A stretch of DNA of 64,000 nucleotides. Source: Prevotella sp. (GTDB lineage: Bacteria > Bacteroidota > Bacteroidia > Bacteroidales > Bacteroidaceae). Shown here in pieces: positions 25,446 through 33,671 of this stretch. Under the pieces are notes generated by a model. The model saw only the letters and a program-made list of their open reading frames with translations, made no database searches and was not told the origin of the DNA. Made by a program: the position numbers and the translations under genes. The number at the start of each line of letters is the position of its first letter. Position 1 is the first letter of the stretch. The stretch lies in the NCBI GenBank assembly GCA_017619375.1, contig JAFZSL010000040.1, positions 62,001-126,000 on the forward strand, read 5' to 3'.

Positions 25446-26837
25446 GGGCCAGTTGGGAGAGGGTGTGCGCATTGCTTTCATCTTCCGGTCGAACTCCTCC
25501 ACCATCTCGGGATAGTCGTCGGCAAGGTTGTGGCTCTCCGTCACATCGTCTCTCAGATTGTATAGTTCAAGGGGCGCATCGCGTTTCACCGTCACACATT
25601 TCCAGTCTCCTTGCCGGGCGGCACGTTGCACGCCGGGGAATTCCCAATACAGCATCCTTTTGTCGGTCTCCACCTGACCTCCATAGAACAGGGGCAGGAT
25701 GTTGATGCCGTCCACTTGGCAGGGCAGGTGGGCGGTGGAACCAGTCAATGCGGCGAAGGTGGGCATCATGTCGGGGAAATAGACGATGTTGTCGAGCGTC
25801 TGCACAGGCACCTTGCCGGGTTGGTTGACGATGAGGGGCACGCGGATGCCACCTTCGTAGAGTTGACCCTTGCGACCGCGGAAGCCAGCGTTGCAGTTGA
25901 ACAGTTTCAAGGGGGCTTGCACTGCCGCACCGTTGTCGCTGGCGAAGATGACGAGGGTGTTCTCACGCAGGTGCAGGCGGTCGAGGGTGTCGAGCAGGCG
26001 GCCGATGGCGGCATCCATGTGGGTGATGAGTGAGGCGTAGCGTTTGGTGCTCATATCCCAACTTTCGTCATCATACCACACGGTGTTGTCGATGATGTAA
26101 GGCTCGTGGGGAGCGTCGAAGGCCAGGTAGAGGAAGAACGGATGTTTCTTGTTGCGCTTGATGAACTTGATGGCGTCGTCCGTGGAAAGGTCGGTGTTGT
26201 GCTTCACATGGCGGTCGTGCGCGTTGGCCTTGATGTGGATGAGGCGGTCGTTGTCGAAACGGTAGTAGGGGTAATAATAGGGAGAGTTGGAATGTACCGT
26301 GGAGATGGTCCAGCCATAAAACTCGTCGAAGCCGCGGTGGTTGGGTGAGGCGCCGGGGTCGTACCCGTCGAGGTGCCATTTGTTCACCAGACACGTGCGG
26401 TAGCCTGCGGTGCCGAGGACGGTGGCGATGGTGGTGTCCTCTGGCAGCAGGTTGGCTCGGCGGATGTAGGTGGTGTCGCCCTTGGCGTTGATTTTCACAC
26501 CCTTGATGCCGCCGGCGGTGCACTGGTTGTCACGGATGCGGGTGTGGCCGCTGTTCTTGCCCGTCATCAGCGAACAGCGGGAGGGGGAACTGATACCGCT
26601 GCCGGCATAACATTGGGTGAATCGCGTTCCTGTGGCGGCCAACTGGTCAATATGGGGAGTGCGTACATGTTCGCTGCCATAGCAGGAGAGGTCGCCGTAG
26701 CCCATGTCGTCGGCCAGGATGAAGATGATGTTCGGACGGTCGGGGGTGGCCTTCCCGTCAGGTTCGCCGGCTTCGCCTGTTTGGGGGAGGGCGATGCCGG
26801 CGGCCAGCATCGTGCCGTATCGGATGACTTTCTTCAT
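25431..26837 (-). CDS. Ser-type arylsulfatase family enzyme
   Basis: A 468-aa sulfatase. The N-terminus is a probable signal peptide (about residues 1-23). NIIFILADDMGYGDL provides the metal-binding Asp pair, and the modification motif is S83-S-P-S-R with CSLMTGK following. Ser rather than Cys at the first position predicts dependence on an anaerobic maturase, which is encoded by the adjoining convergent gene. Further metal and substrate motifs HLDGYDPG and FASDNGA are intact. It probably removes sulfate from host or algal glycans in the periplasm; the exact substrate is unknown. The two genes overlap tail to tail by 15 nt. Confidence 0.88.
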   Translation of the reverse strand: MKKVIRYGTMLAAGIALPQTGEAGEPDGKATPDRPNIIFILADDMGYGDLSCYGSEHVRTPHIDQLAATGTRFTQCYAGSGISSPSRCSLMTGKNSGHTRIRDNQCTAGGIKGVKINAKGDTTYIRRANLLPEDTTIATVLGTAGYRTCLVNKWHLDGYDPGASPNHRGFDEFYGWTISTVHSNSPYYYPYYRFDNDRLIHIKANAHDRHVKHNTDLSTDDAIKFIKRNKKHPFFLYLAFDAPHEPYIIDNTVWYDDESWDMSTKRYASLITHMDAAIGRLLDTLDRLHLRENTLVIFASDNGAAVQAPLKLFNCNAGFRGRKGQLYEGGIRVPLIVNQPGKVPVQTLDNIVYFPDMMPTFAALTGSTAHLPCQVDGINILPLFYGGQVETDKRMLYWEFPGVQRAARQGDWKCVTVKRDAPLELYNLRDDVTESHNLADDYPEMVEEFDRKMKAMRTPSPNWPLPGE

Positions 26838-27008
26838 AACTTGATTCTATCAGCAATAAAACATATAATTGTCATATAATACCTCAATAATTCTTGCTGC
26901 GCAAGTATCTCCAGCGAAACAATAATCACAGTTAATGCGAACATACGTTCCTTTACCTCCTCCTCCTCTGCCCGAGAGGGGGTGGCCGCAGGCCGGGGGC
27001 GAGGGAGA

Positions 27009-27357
27009 ACTCCCTTTTAACTCCTCTTTAACTCCTCTTTAACTCCCCTTTACCTCCCGAAACAAATAGACATACGTCCCTTTAACTCCTCTTTAACTCC
27101 CTTTTAACTCCTCTTTAACTCCCTTTTAACTCCTCTTTAACTCCCTTTTAACTCCTCTTCAACTCCCGAAACAAACGGACATCTGTCCCTTTAACTCCTC
27201 TTTAACTCCCTTTTAACTCCTCTTTAACTCCCTTTTAACTCCCTTTTAACTCCCTTTTAACTCCTCTTCAACTCCCGAAACAAACGGACATCTGTCCCTT
27301 TAACTCCTCTTTAACTCCCTTTTAACTCCCTTTTAACTCCCGAAAGAAACGGACATT
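27009..27357. repeat. 11-nt-period tandem array with ~110-nt higher-order units
   Basis: The array consists of CTCCTCTTTAA and CTCCCTTTTAA 11-mers. It is interrupted at 27054, 27163 and 27273 by a spacer CTCCCGAAACAAACGGACAT followed by CTGTCCC (the first copy is diverged). Spacers are about 110 nt apart, and the last interval is about 66 nt, both multiples of 11. The right end of the array is a fourth copy of the spacer, which encodes the final codons and stop of the GH28 gene. The remaining spacer 26838-27008 upstream of the sulfatase holds a G-rich repeat (about 26965-27000) and no gene. Confidence 0.9.
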
Positions 27358-28790
27358 TTGCTGCTTACAAATTGCACGTTGTCCTGTTTCAGCGAGGCGG
27401 TGTTGGCGTTGATGTCCGTGGCTTTGCCGTGGTAGGTGATGGTGCTGTTGTTGATATGGATGTCGTGGATGGCGTTCGTTCCTTCAATGCCATTGGCGCG
27501 TATGCCCGTCTGACAACCCGTGCAGGTGACATTGTCGATGTGGATGTCCTGGAATTCAGGAATGCGCTCGCCGGCCTTGATTTTGGCTTCTTGCTCTTTC
27601 TTGACGGCCTCAGGGTTGCTACCCGCCTGCATGTTGGCGTAGTCGCATTGGAAAATGATGGCTTCCGACTTGATGTTGGCCATCATGATATGGCTGATGT
27701 GGATGTTCTCCGTCCGTCCGCCGTTGCCGATGCCGCTCTTGAAGCGCAGGCCCGTGTCGGTGTCGATGAAGCGGCAGTGGCGCACCACGATGTTGCGGAT
27801 GGCGGTGACGGTGTTGCTCCCGATGACGAAGCCGCCGTGGGCGTGATTGACGGTGCAGTTGTCGATGAGGATGTCGCTGGTGCCGTTGTTCACGGCATTG
27901 GCTCGCTCGGCGCTGCTCTTCATGCAGATGCCGTCGTCGCCAACGGAGACGGTGCTGTTGACCACCAGGCATTGCGAACAGTCGCTCAGGTCGATGCCGT
28001 CGCCGTTCTGCACGTTCCACTCGCTGCGCACCGTGACGCCGTCGATGATGATGTTGCGGCTGTTGACGGGATGGAGGTGGAAGCGTGGGGAGTTCTCAAT
28101 GGTGACGCCTTCTACGAGGATGTTCTCACAATTGGTGAGCCTCACCAGGTCTTGGCGCAAGTTTTCCTGTTTCTCACGGGTATCGGCGATGTTAGGACTG
28201 CCGATGGTCATGTCCCACGGATACCACAACTGCCCGTCGTCGGTCACCGAACCGCCCATCCGTTTGTATTCCTTCCATTCCACGTCACTCATTTTACTTC
28301 GCTTCACGGGTCTCCAATATTGACCATTGCCGTTGATGACCCCATCTCCAGTGATGGAGATGTTCTTGCATTTGTTGGCGCCGATGCCAGGCTTGCAACG
28401 ACTGCTCTTGCCAGGAGCGGAGAGGTGGAGGCGTTTGTCGGGGGTGAGCAGGAGGATGGCGTTTTTGTCGAGGTGCAGGTTGATGTTGCTTCGCATCTCG
28501 ATGGGGGCGGTGAGCCAGACGCCTTCGGGGATGGTCACATGGCCGCCGCCTTTCGATGCCACATCGTCGATGGCGCGCTGGATGGCCTCGGTGCAGAGGG
28601 TTGCTCCGTCGCCTTTCGCGCCGAAGTCGGTGATGCTGACACTCAGGGAGGGGAGCGTGAAGGGTGTCACCTGGGCTATGGGGGTGGGAAGTGACTGGTA
28701 ATATTGCTGATAGTCCGGCTCGTCAGATGCCTTCAGGGTGGTGGCGACAAACGACAACGCCATTACCCATAAAAATGATGTCGCTCTCAT
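27333..28790 (-). CDS. GH28 polygalacturonase-type pectin hydrolase
   Basis: A 485-aa exported enzyme. A signal peptide covers residues 1-20 from the ATG at 28790 (MRATSFLWVMALSFVATTLK); an in-frame ATG at 28862 would place 24 charged residues ahead of it and is rejected. The right-handed beta-helix has the GH28 catalytic regions QNGDGIDLSDC, VGDDGICMK (the DD pair), HAHGGFVIGS and LRFKSG. The opening ITDFGAKGDGATL is also typical. It would cleave galacturonic-acid backbones, complementing the pectate lyase. The last eight codons belong to a sequence that recurs in the tandem array just downstream. Confidence 0.88.
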   Translation of the reverse strand: MRATSFLWVMALSFVATTLKASDEPDYQQYYQSLPTPIAQVTPFTLPSLSVSITDFGAKGDGATLCTEAIQRAIDDVASKGGGHVTIPEGVWLTAPIEMRSNINLHLDKNAILLLTPDKRLHLSAPGKSSRCKPGIGANKCKNISITGDGVINGNGQYWRPVKRSKMSDVEWKEYKRMGGSVTDDGQLWYPWDMTIGSPNIADTREKQENLRQDLVRLTNCENILVEGVTIENSPRFHLHPVNSRNIIIDGVTVRSEWNVQNGDGIDLSDCSQCLVVNSTVSVGDDGICMKSSAERANAVNNGTSDILIDNCTVNHAHGGFVIGSNTVTAIRNIVVRHCRFIDTDTGLRFKSGIGNGGRTENIHISHIMMANIKSEAIIFQCDYANMQAGSNPEAVKKEQEAKIKAGERIPEFQDIHIDNVTCTGCQTGIRANGIEGTNAIHDIHINNSTITYHGKATDINANTASLKQDNVQFVSSKMSVSFGS

Positions 28791-28851
28791 AATGTAGATG
28801 TTTTTGGTAGTTTGTCTGTATGCTCGCAAGAGGCAGTGTTCAGCCGCTGTG

Positions 28852-29319
28852 TCATTCCACAATGACGGTGCGGGTGGTGTAGTTGGAATAGACTACGATT
28901 TGCACCCCTTTCTCATTAGGCTGTACGGGCATTCCTTGTAGGTTGTACCTGGCCACTTCTTTGACGTCGCCGTTACCATCACGCTCCACCGTCAGATTCT
29001 CTCGCACCTGTGTAGGCGTGGGGGAAGCATTCTTCGACAACACGATGACTTCCCTCATCTGCCCTTCGTAGGTGGTGCACGACATCTGTTCTACCTCAAA
29101 ACCGTGAGAGGCCAGTTGGTTGAGGACTGTTCCCACCAAGGTCTTGTCGTAATAGTCGTCATAGAACTGTTGCATGTCGGAAGGGATGTCGCCCGACAAG
29201 TATATGTTGTGGCCAAAATTGTTGTTCACACCCAGCGCGACAACATTCACATAGGTTTTCTGCGCCATGGCGCAAAGGGGTAGCACGATGGCTGCTATCA
29301 GGAAAAATGCTTTTCTCAT
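28852..29319 (-). CDS. Small secreted hypothetical protein with C-terminal tail motif
   Basis: A 155-aa protein with a signal peptide (residues 1-19, MRKAFFLIAAIVLPLCAMA). The body (VNVVALGVNNNFGHNIYLSG...) suggests a small alpha/beta domain with GFEVEQMSCTTYEGQMREVIVLS, but I recognise no family. The last about 35 residues (VARYNLQGMPVQPNEKG) form a short tail shared in pattern with several other exported proteins in this window. It lies 61 nt upstream of the GH28 start in the same orientation, so the two may be co-transcribed. Function unknown. Confidence 0.65.
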   Translation of the reverse strand: MRKAFFLIAAIVLPLCAMAQKTYVNVVALGVNNNFGHNIYLSGDIPSDMQQFYDDYYDKTLVGTVLNQLASHGFEVEQMSCTTYEGQMREVIVLSKNASPTPTQVRENLTVERDGNGDVKEVARYNLQGMPVQPNEKGVQIVVYSNYTTRTVIVE

Positions 29320-29429
29320 AGGCTTTATTTTCAGATTTAGTTTCGCTGATTTTTATCGTGACTCTTCAAATTTGCGATTAAGCGAGAGCAGACAAAGCCT
29401 GCTTAAGGTCAATCTTCAATTTTCAATTT

Positions 29430-30416
29430 TCAATCTTCAATCTTATCCGCTATTGCCTTGCAGAAGTTTTCATGCCTGCGGTTGACATACCATTTCAGCA
29501 TGGTCATCGCGATGGCTTCAAAGAGGAAGTGCATGACAGGCACGTCGAGCAGACAAAACAAGAAGAAAAAGGCGGACCGGAAGTTGAACGTCAGCATGCC
29601 GTTCCATTTCATCAATGCCAAAGAGTTGCTGTGGAACTCTTCCCTGATGGCGGGAGGGATGTCAGTGGAGTTGTGGTATTTCTGTCGCAACAGGGTGACC
29701 AGGCGTTGGAGTTGGGGAGTCACTTGCTCTTGTTTGCGCGTATAGTCGATGTAGGATTTCTGGAAGACCCGTTCAACGAGGGGTGCATCTTTCGGCATTT
29801 GGTCGTAGATTTCCTGCTGGCGTACAGAGTTGTCAAACTCGCTGCCTTCCTCGTTTTTCAGGAAGAAGAGGTGGGCTTGGATGTAGTAGTCGGCCAAGCG
29901 CGATTGCGCCCCCATTCCGGCAAAACCAGCGATGGCTCCCAACACGAGGACAACGATGGTGGCGATGAGGGTGTTCGTCGGGGTGTCGCTGATGCCAAGC
30001 CATCCAAACTCGATGTCGTGGTGAATGTAGAACCGATAAACCAACAGGGCGTAGATGGGGACGAACCAGACAAAACCTGCTATGCCGTCGAGGATGCGTC
30101 CCATGCGGCTTTTCTTTCCGGTCATACGGGCCAGTTGACCGTCGGTGCAGTCCAACAGGTCGGCGATCATAAGCAAGATGATGGCAACAATGTTGCAAAC
30201 AAGCCCGGTGGTGCCTTCATAGAAGAAACAGCCATGGGCGAAGAAAAAACTGCTGCCGACGCCGAAGAACATCGACAGGATGGTCACGGTGTTGGGATGG
30301 ATGTCGAAACGGGCAAAGAACACCGCCAGGTAATAACATATCGGCCTGACAACATGGAAGTCCAACCAGTCCTCTGTCTCTTTGGACTTCAGTGTTTGGT
30401 AGTATTTTTCGTTCAT
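29430..30416 (-). CDS. CDP-alcohol phosphatidyltransferase-family membrane enzyme with altered signature
   Basis: A 328-aa integral membrane protein with about six hydrophobic segments. The family signature D89-x2-D92-G93-x2-A-R97-x8-G106-x3-D110 is present (DCTDGQLARMTGKKSRMGRI then LDGIAG), but the position of the last conserved Asp is Gly (G114). That Asp is the presumed general base in characterised members, so the chemistry may differ or be lost. A region of about 90 residues with charged helices (LFFLKNEEGSEFDNSVRQQE) interrupts the membrane part and is unusual. The start at 30416 follows the promoter at 30469; an in-frame ATG at 30479 lies ahead of it. It could attach a head group to lipid, or use a soluble acceptor. 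Confidence 0.8.
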   Translation of the reverse strand: MNEKYYQTLKSKETEDWLDFHVVRPICYYLAVFFARFDIHPNTVTILSMFFGVGSSFFFAHGCFFYEGTTGLVCNIVAIILLMIADLLDCTDGQLARMTGKKSRMGRILDGIAGFVWFVPIYALLVYRFYIHHDIEFGWLGISDTPTNTLIATIVVLVLGAIAGFAGMGAQSRLADYYIQAHLFFLKNEEGSEFDNSVRQQEIYDQMPKDAPLVERVFQKSYIDYTRKQEQVTPQLQRLVTLLRQKYHNSTDIPPAIREEFHSNSLALMKWNGMLTFNFRSAFFFLFCLLDVPVMHFLFEAIAMTMLKWYVNRRHENFCKAIADKIED

Positions 30417-30468
30417 GGTTTCTTGGTTTTGGTCTGCACCCTTTTTCGCTTCGTTCGGGTTGCGACTG

Positions 30469-30476
30469 CAAAAATA
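30469..30476 (-). promoter_or_regulatory. Promoter -7 box of the CDP-alcohol phosphotransferase gene
   Basis: The minus strand reads TATTTTTG (TAnnTTTG). It places transcription initiation downstream of the in-frame ATG at 30479 and so decides for the start at 30416, with a leader of about 45 nt. Confidence 0.65.
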
Positions 30477-30653
30477 CATCTTTTATGGTAATTATCGGCA
30501 TTTTGAACAAGATTTTGTTTTTCTTTAGCATATAATTGCTGGATATTATTTAACAGCAATTTTCTTTGATTCATATTAACTGCAACCACGCCTGCGAAGG
30601 CAATAAGGTGGAGGAAAAGTTAAAAAAAATTTGGCTCTTCATTCGTTTATTCG

Positions 30654-30661
30654 TAACTTTG
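30654..30661 (+). promoter_or_regulatory. Promoter -7 box of the CE15-CotH operon
   Basis: TAACTTTG matches TAnnTTTG. TTTG at 30630-30633 lies 20 nt upstream. The leader to the ATG at 30682 is short, about 15 nt. Confidence 0.75.
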
Positions 30662-30681
30662 CATAATCAATTATTCACACT

Positions 30682-31938
30682 ATGAGATACTTGTCTTTAT
30701 TGTCAGTTTTCGTCATGTGCTCCTTGAGCATGTCGGCGCAGAAATCCATCCCTCTTGTTTATGATGTGGAAAACACCGCAGCAGATGTCACACCTGTCTT
30801 CCCAGCAAGGCAGGAGGCACGGAAAAACGTGGGCCTCACCGACCCCCTGGAATGGTCGAATGGGAAAGGAAGAGTGAAGAAATTCTCCAAATGGAGCAAG
30901 CGTCGCGGTGAGATTGCCAAGGAAATACAACATTATGAGATAGGCGAGAAACCTGTTGTGCCACCATCGGCCGTCAAGGCGAAGATGGAAGGGGAGAAAC
31001 TGATAGTGGATGTGACGGTCAATGGACAGACCCTCCAACTCAGCGCCACCATCAAGTATCCAGAGACGGGACAGCCGCCCTATGCGCTGATGATTGGCAC
31101 CAGTGGCATTGCATTGCCTCCGGCAGTGTATTCCACCAGGCCCATCGCCACCATGGTGTTCAGTGAGAGGCAGGTTGCCAATTATTCGCAGTTTGGCAAA
31201 CGTGGGGACCGGGGGGAATATGAGTTCGACCGACTCTACCCGTCGTTGAAACAGAATGGCGCCTACAGCGAATGGGCGTGGGGACTAAGCCGTTTGCTCG
31301 ACGGCTTGCAGCAACTTGGTACGGAGGTCACCAAAATTGATATGAAGCACATCGGCGTGACGGGATGCTCTTATGCCGGAAAGATGGCCCTCTTCTGTGG
31401 TGCTTTTGATGAACGTGTCGCTCTCGTCATCACCCAGGAACCCGGAGGTGGTGGCGCCGCCGCATGGAGGTATTCCAGTTGGATGAACGCCCAGCCGGGT
31501 GCTACGGCTGTAGAAGGCATCGACAACACCGACTACCATTGGTTCATGGAGAGCCTGAAGGAAAACTTTGGTGGCGATAACATCTCCTATCTCCCTTACG
31601 ACCATCATGAACTGGTGGCCATGGTTTGTCCCAGGGCGCTGCTCATGCTCGGCAACCCCGATTACCCGTGGTTGGCCGACCCCGCTGCATACGTCTCCAT
31701 GAACGGAGCCATCAAGGTGTGGGAACAATTTGGCATCGACGACCGCGTAGGATATTCCATCGTCGCAGGTCACGGCCATTGCCAACTCCCGGAGTCGCAA
31801 TACCCGGAAGTGGAGGCATACATCGACAAGTTCTTGCTGGGCAAGGACAATGGTAATACCAAGGTGAGGAAAGCGCTGGAGGGGTATGCCGACATCGACC
31901 TCGAACCATGGATCGGATGGTGGGGCAAAAAGAAATGA
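30682..31938 (+). CDS. CE15 glucuronoyl esterase
   Basis: A 418-aa exported alpha/beta-hydrolase. The signal peptide is residues 1-19 (cleavage near MSAQ). The nucleophile motif is GVTGCS230YAGK, followed by GAFDERVALVITQEPGGGG, and the histidine is in GHGHCQLPE; this is the CE15 pattern. Such enzymes cleave ester bonds between glucuronic acid on xylan and lignin alcohols. The stop codon overlaps the next start (ATGA), so the downstream CotH-type protein is translationally coupled. Plant cell-wall deconstruction outside the cytoplasm is the likely setting. Confidence 0.87.
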   Translation: MRYLSLLSVFVMCSLSMSAQKSIPLVYDVENTAADVTPVFPARQEARKNVGLTDPLEWSNGKGRVKKFSKWSKRRGEIAKEIQHYEIGEKPVVPPSAVKAKMEGEKLIVDVTVNGQTLQLSATIKYPETGQPPYALMIGTSGIALPPAVYSTRPIATMVFSERQVANYSQFGKRGDRGEYEFDRLYPSLKQNGAYSEWAWGLSRLLDGLQQLGTEVTKIDMKHIGVTGCSYAGKMALFCGAFDERVALVITQEPGGGGAAAWRYSSWMNAQPGATAVEGIDNTDYHWFMESLKENFGGDNISYLPYDHHELVAMVCPRALLMLGNPDYPWLADPAAYVSMNGAIKVWEQFGIDDRVGYSIVAGHGHCQLPESQYPEVEAYIDKFLLGKDNGNTKVRKALEGYADIDLEPWIGWWGKKK

Positions 31939-33593
31939 GGCAAGTTTTCATATTCCTCTTCTGCAGCCTCATGGCCTGCCTCGATGTGGCAGGCCAAATC
32001 ATGATTGATGGTGTACCTGTCGCCTATGACAGGCTATCCAACACATTCCTTGTCTCCATACCCGCCAACCAGTGGGGGAGGGACTGGCAGGCACACGTGG
32101 CCTTGGAGGACAGCACCGGCTGGCAACAGGTGGAGGTCAATGGACAACCTGTCGGACAGATGGTGACTTTCGAACAGGTGGAACCACAGAAGACTTATAC
32201 CGTCAGGGCCATGCTCGGCGACAGCCTCGTGCATAGACAACTTGAATTCACCTACCTTCCCATCGTCCATCTATGGGGAGAATTTGGCATAGAACAGGCT
32301 CCAGCCCGCATCACCTTCCAAATGCCGGGGGAGGGCGAACAGGAGTTGAAGGCCATGGTGAAATGGAGAGGATACACCACCAACGATTCAGCCAAACATA
32401 AAAGGAATTACAAAATCAATTTCATAGACAAAAAAGGGGAGAAGAAAGACTATCGGTTCTTCGGCTTAAGGAAAGACAATGGTTGGATTCTTGATGCGGG
32501 ACAGGTGGACCTCTTCAGGATGAGAAACCACATAGCGGCAAAAATGTGGGATGACTTCGCCACCAAACCCTATTATGCCACCGAGGACATGGAGGTGCAC
32601 ACCTCTTCGAGAGGTGAAATCGTGGAGGTGTTCCTCAACGACCAATACCAAGGCATCTACAACATGGGTGAACCCGTGGACAGAAAACAGATGCAACTAA
32701 TGAAATTCGACAGTACGACGGGCGAGATTCACGGAGGACTCTGGAAGTCGGAAGGGTGGGAGGACACCACATTCTGGACACTTACTTCACAATATGACAA
32801 CACCGAACCCAGATGGGCGGACTTCCAACTCGAATACCCGGGACTCGACGACCTCTGCCCCTCAGACTACAGCACGCTTTACAACGCCATCGACTTTGTA
32901 GTCAACTGCGAGGACCACGAATTCAAATACCTAATCGACGAATACATCGACATCCCGGTGTTCATTGACTACTATATCTTCGTCAACATCCTCAATGCCA
33001 TCGACCTCCAGGGGAAAAACATCTTCTGGGCTGTCTATGACAAGCAGGCTGACAAGAAACTGACCCTGGCCCTCTGGGACCTCGACACCACCGTGGGACA
33101 AAACTATAACGACCTGCCGCCGCACACCGAAATGACAGCCTACGACGCCTTCCCTATGACACCAACGAAAATCGGATGGCAGTTGGTGAGCACCAATCCC
33201 GACAACTTCAACCAAAAGGTGCGAGACAGATATTTCGGACTTAGGGAAAACATCTTCTCCGCCGACAGTCTTGTCAATAGGTATCGCTCTTGTTATGAAA
33301 AGGTGAAAAACTGTGGGGCGGCCAACAGGGAGGAGAGACGATGGAGCAGGGACGAAGACATCGGCTACCTCCCCTTGGACTTCGATGAGGAAATAGCCTA
33401 TATCGAGGACTGGTTGCGCCACCGTCTCGAGGTTACCGACGAGTTCTTCAACAACCCAAGGACCGGCATCGATTGCATCACCATGCAAACCGGTGACGAT
33501 GATGTGCTCTACAACCTTATGGGTCTCAAGGTCAATGACGGGTACAAGGGCCTCGTCATCACCAAAAATGGGAAGAAATACATCAAAAAGTGA
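31935..33593 (+). CDS. CotH-type secreted protein kinase family protein
   Basis: A 552-aa exported protein beginning MRQVFIFLFCSLMACLDVAG; SLMAC could be a lipobox, or cleavage could follow VAGQ. An N-terminal beta domain of about 100 residues precedes the CotH kinase-like region. There RNYKINF, the hydrophobic LFRMRNHIAAKMWDDF, GIYNMGEPVDRKQM and LWDLDTTVGQNY match the family, the last probably holding metal-binding Asp. The C-terminus has the tail YNLMGLKVNDGYKG. CotH proteins phosphorylate exported substrates in spore formers; in Bacteroidota their targets are not known. Its start overlaps the CE15 stop, so an in-frame ATG at 31908 is rejected. Carbohydrate or protein phosphorylation is open. 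Confidence 0.8.
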   Translation: MRQVFIFLFCSLMACLDVAGQIMIDGVPVAYDRLSNTFLVSIPANQWGRDWQAHVALEDSTGWQQVEVNGQPVGQMVTFEQVEPQKTYTVRAMLGDSLVHRQLEFTYLPIVHLWGEFGIEQAPARITFQMPGEGEQELKAMVKWRGYTTNDSAKHKRNYKINFIDKKGEKKDYRFFGLRKDNGWILDAGQVDLFRMRNHIAAKMWDDFATKPYYATEDMEVHTSSRGEIVEVFLNDQYQGIYNMGEPVDRKQMQLMKFDSTTGEIHGGLWKSEGWEDTTFWTLTSQYDNTEPRWADFQLEYPGLDDLCPSDYSTLYNAIDFVVNCEDHEFKYLIDEYIDIPVFIDYYIFVNILNAIDLQGKNIFWAVYDKQADKKLTLALWDLDTTVGQNYNDLPPHTEMTAYDAFPMTPTKIGWQLVSTNPDNFNQKVRDRYFGLRENIFSADSLVNRYRSCYEKVKNCGAANREERRWSRDEDIGYLPLDFDEEIAYIEDWLRHRLEVTDEFFNNPRTGIDCITMQTGDDDVLYNLMGLKVNDGYKGLVITKNGKKYIKK

Positions 33594-33671
33594 AATCTTA
33601 GCCCTATGGGAAAACAAGAATCCCAAGGTAAACCTGCCCCTTAAGAAAAAACTATCAACCTATTTATAATT

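Noticed and set aside
27009-27357. Possible CRISPR array
   Set aside because: The units are contiguous 11-mers with a repeated spacer; there are no unique spacers and no cas genes.
27372-28694. A 440-codon open frame on the plus strand opposite the GH28 gene
   Set aside because: It mirrors the GC-rich codon pattern of GH28, has low-complexity Val/Ala/Asp-rich translation and no recognisable domain; GH28 motifs on the minus strand are decisive.
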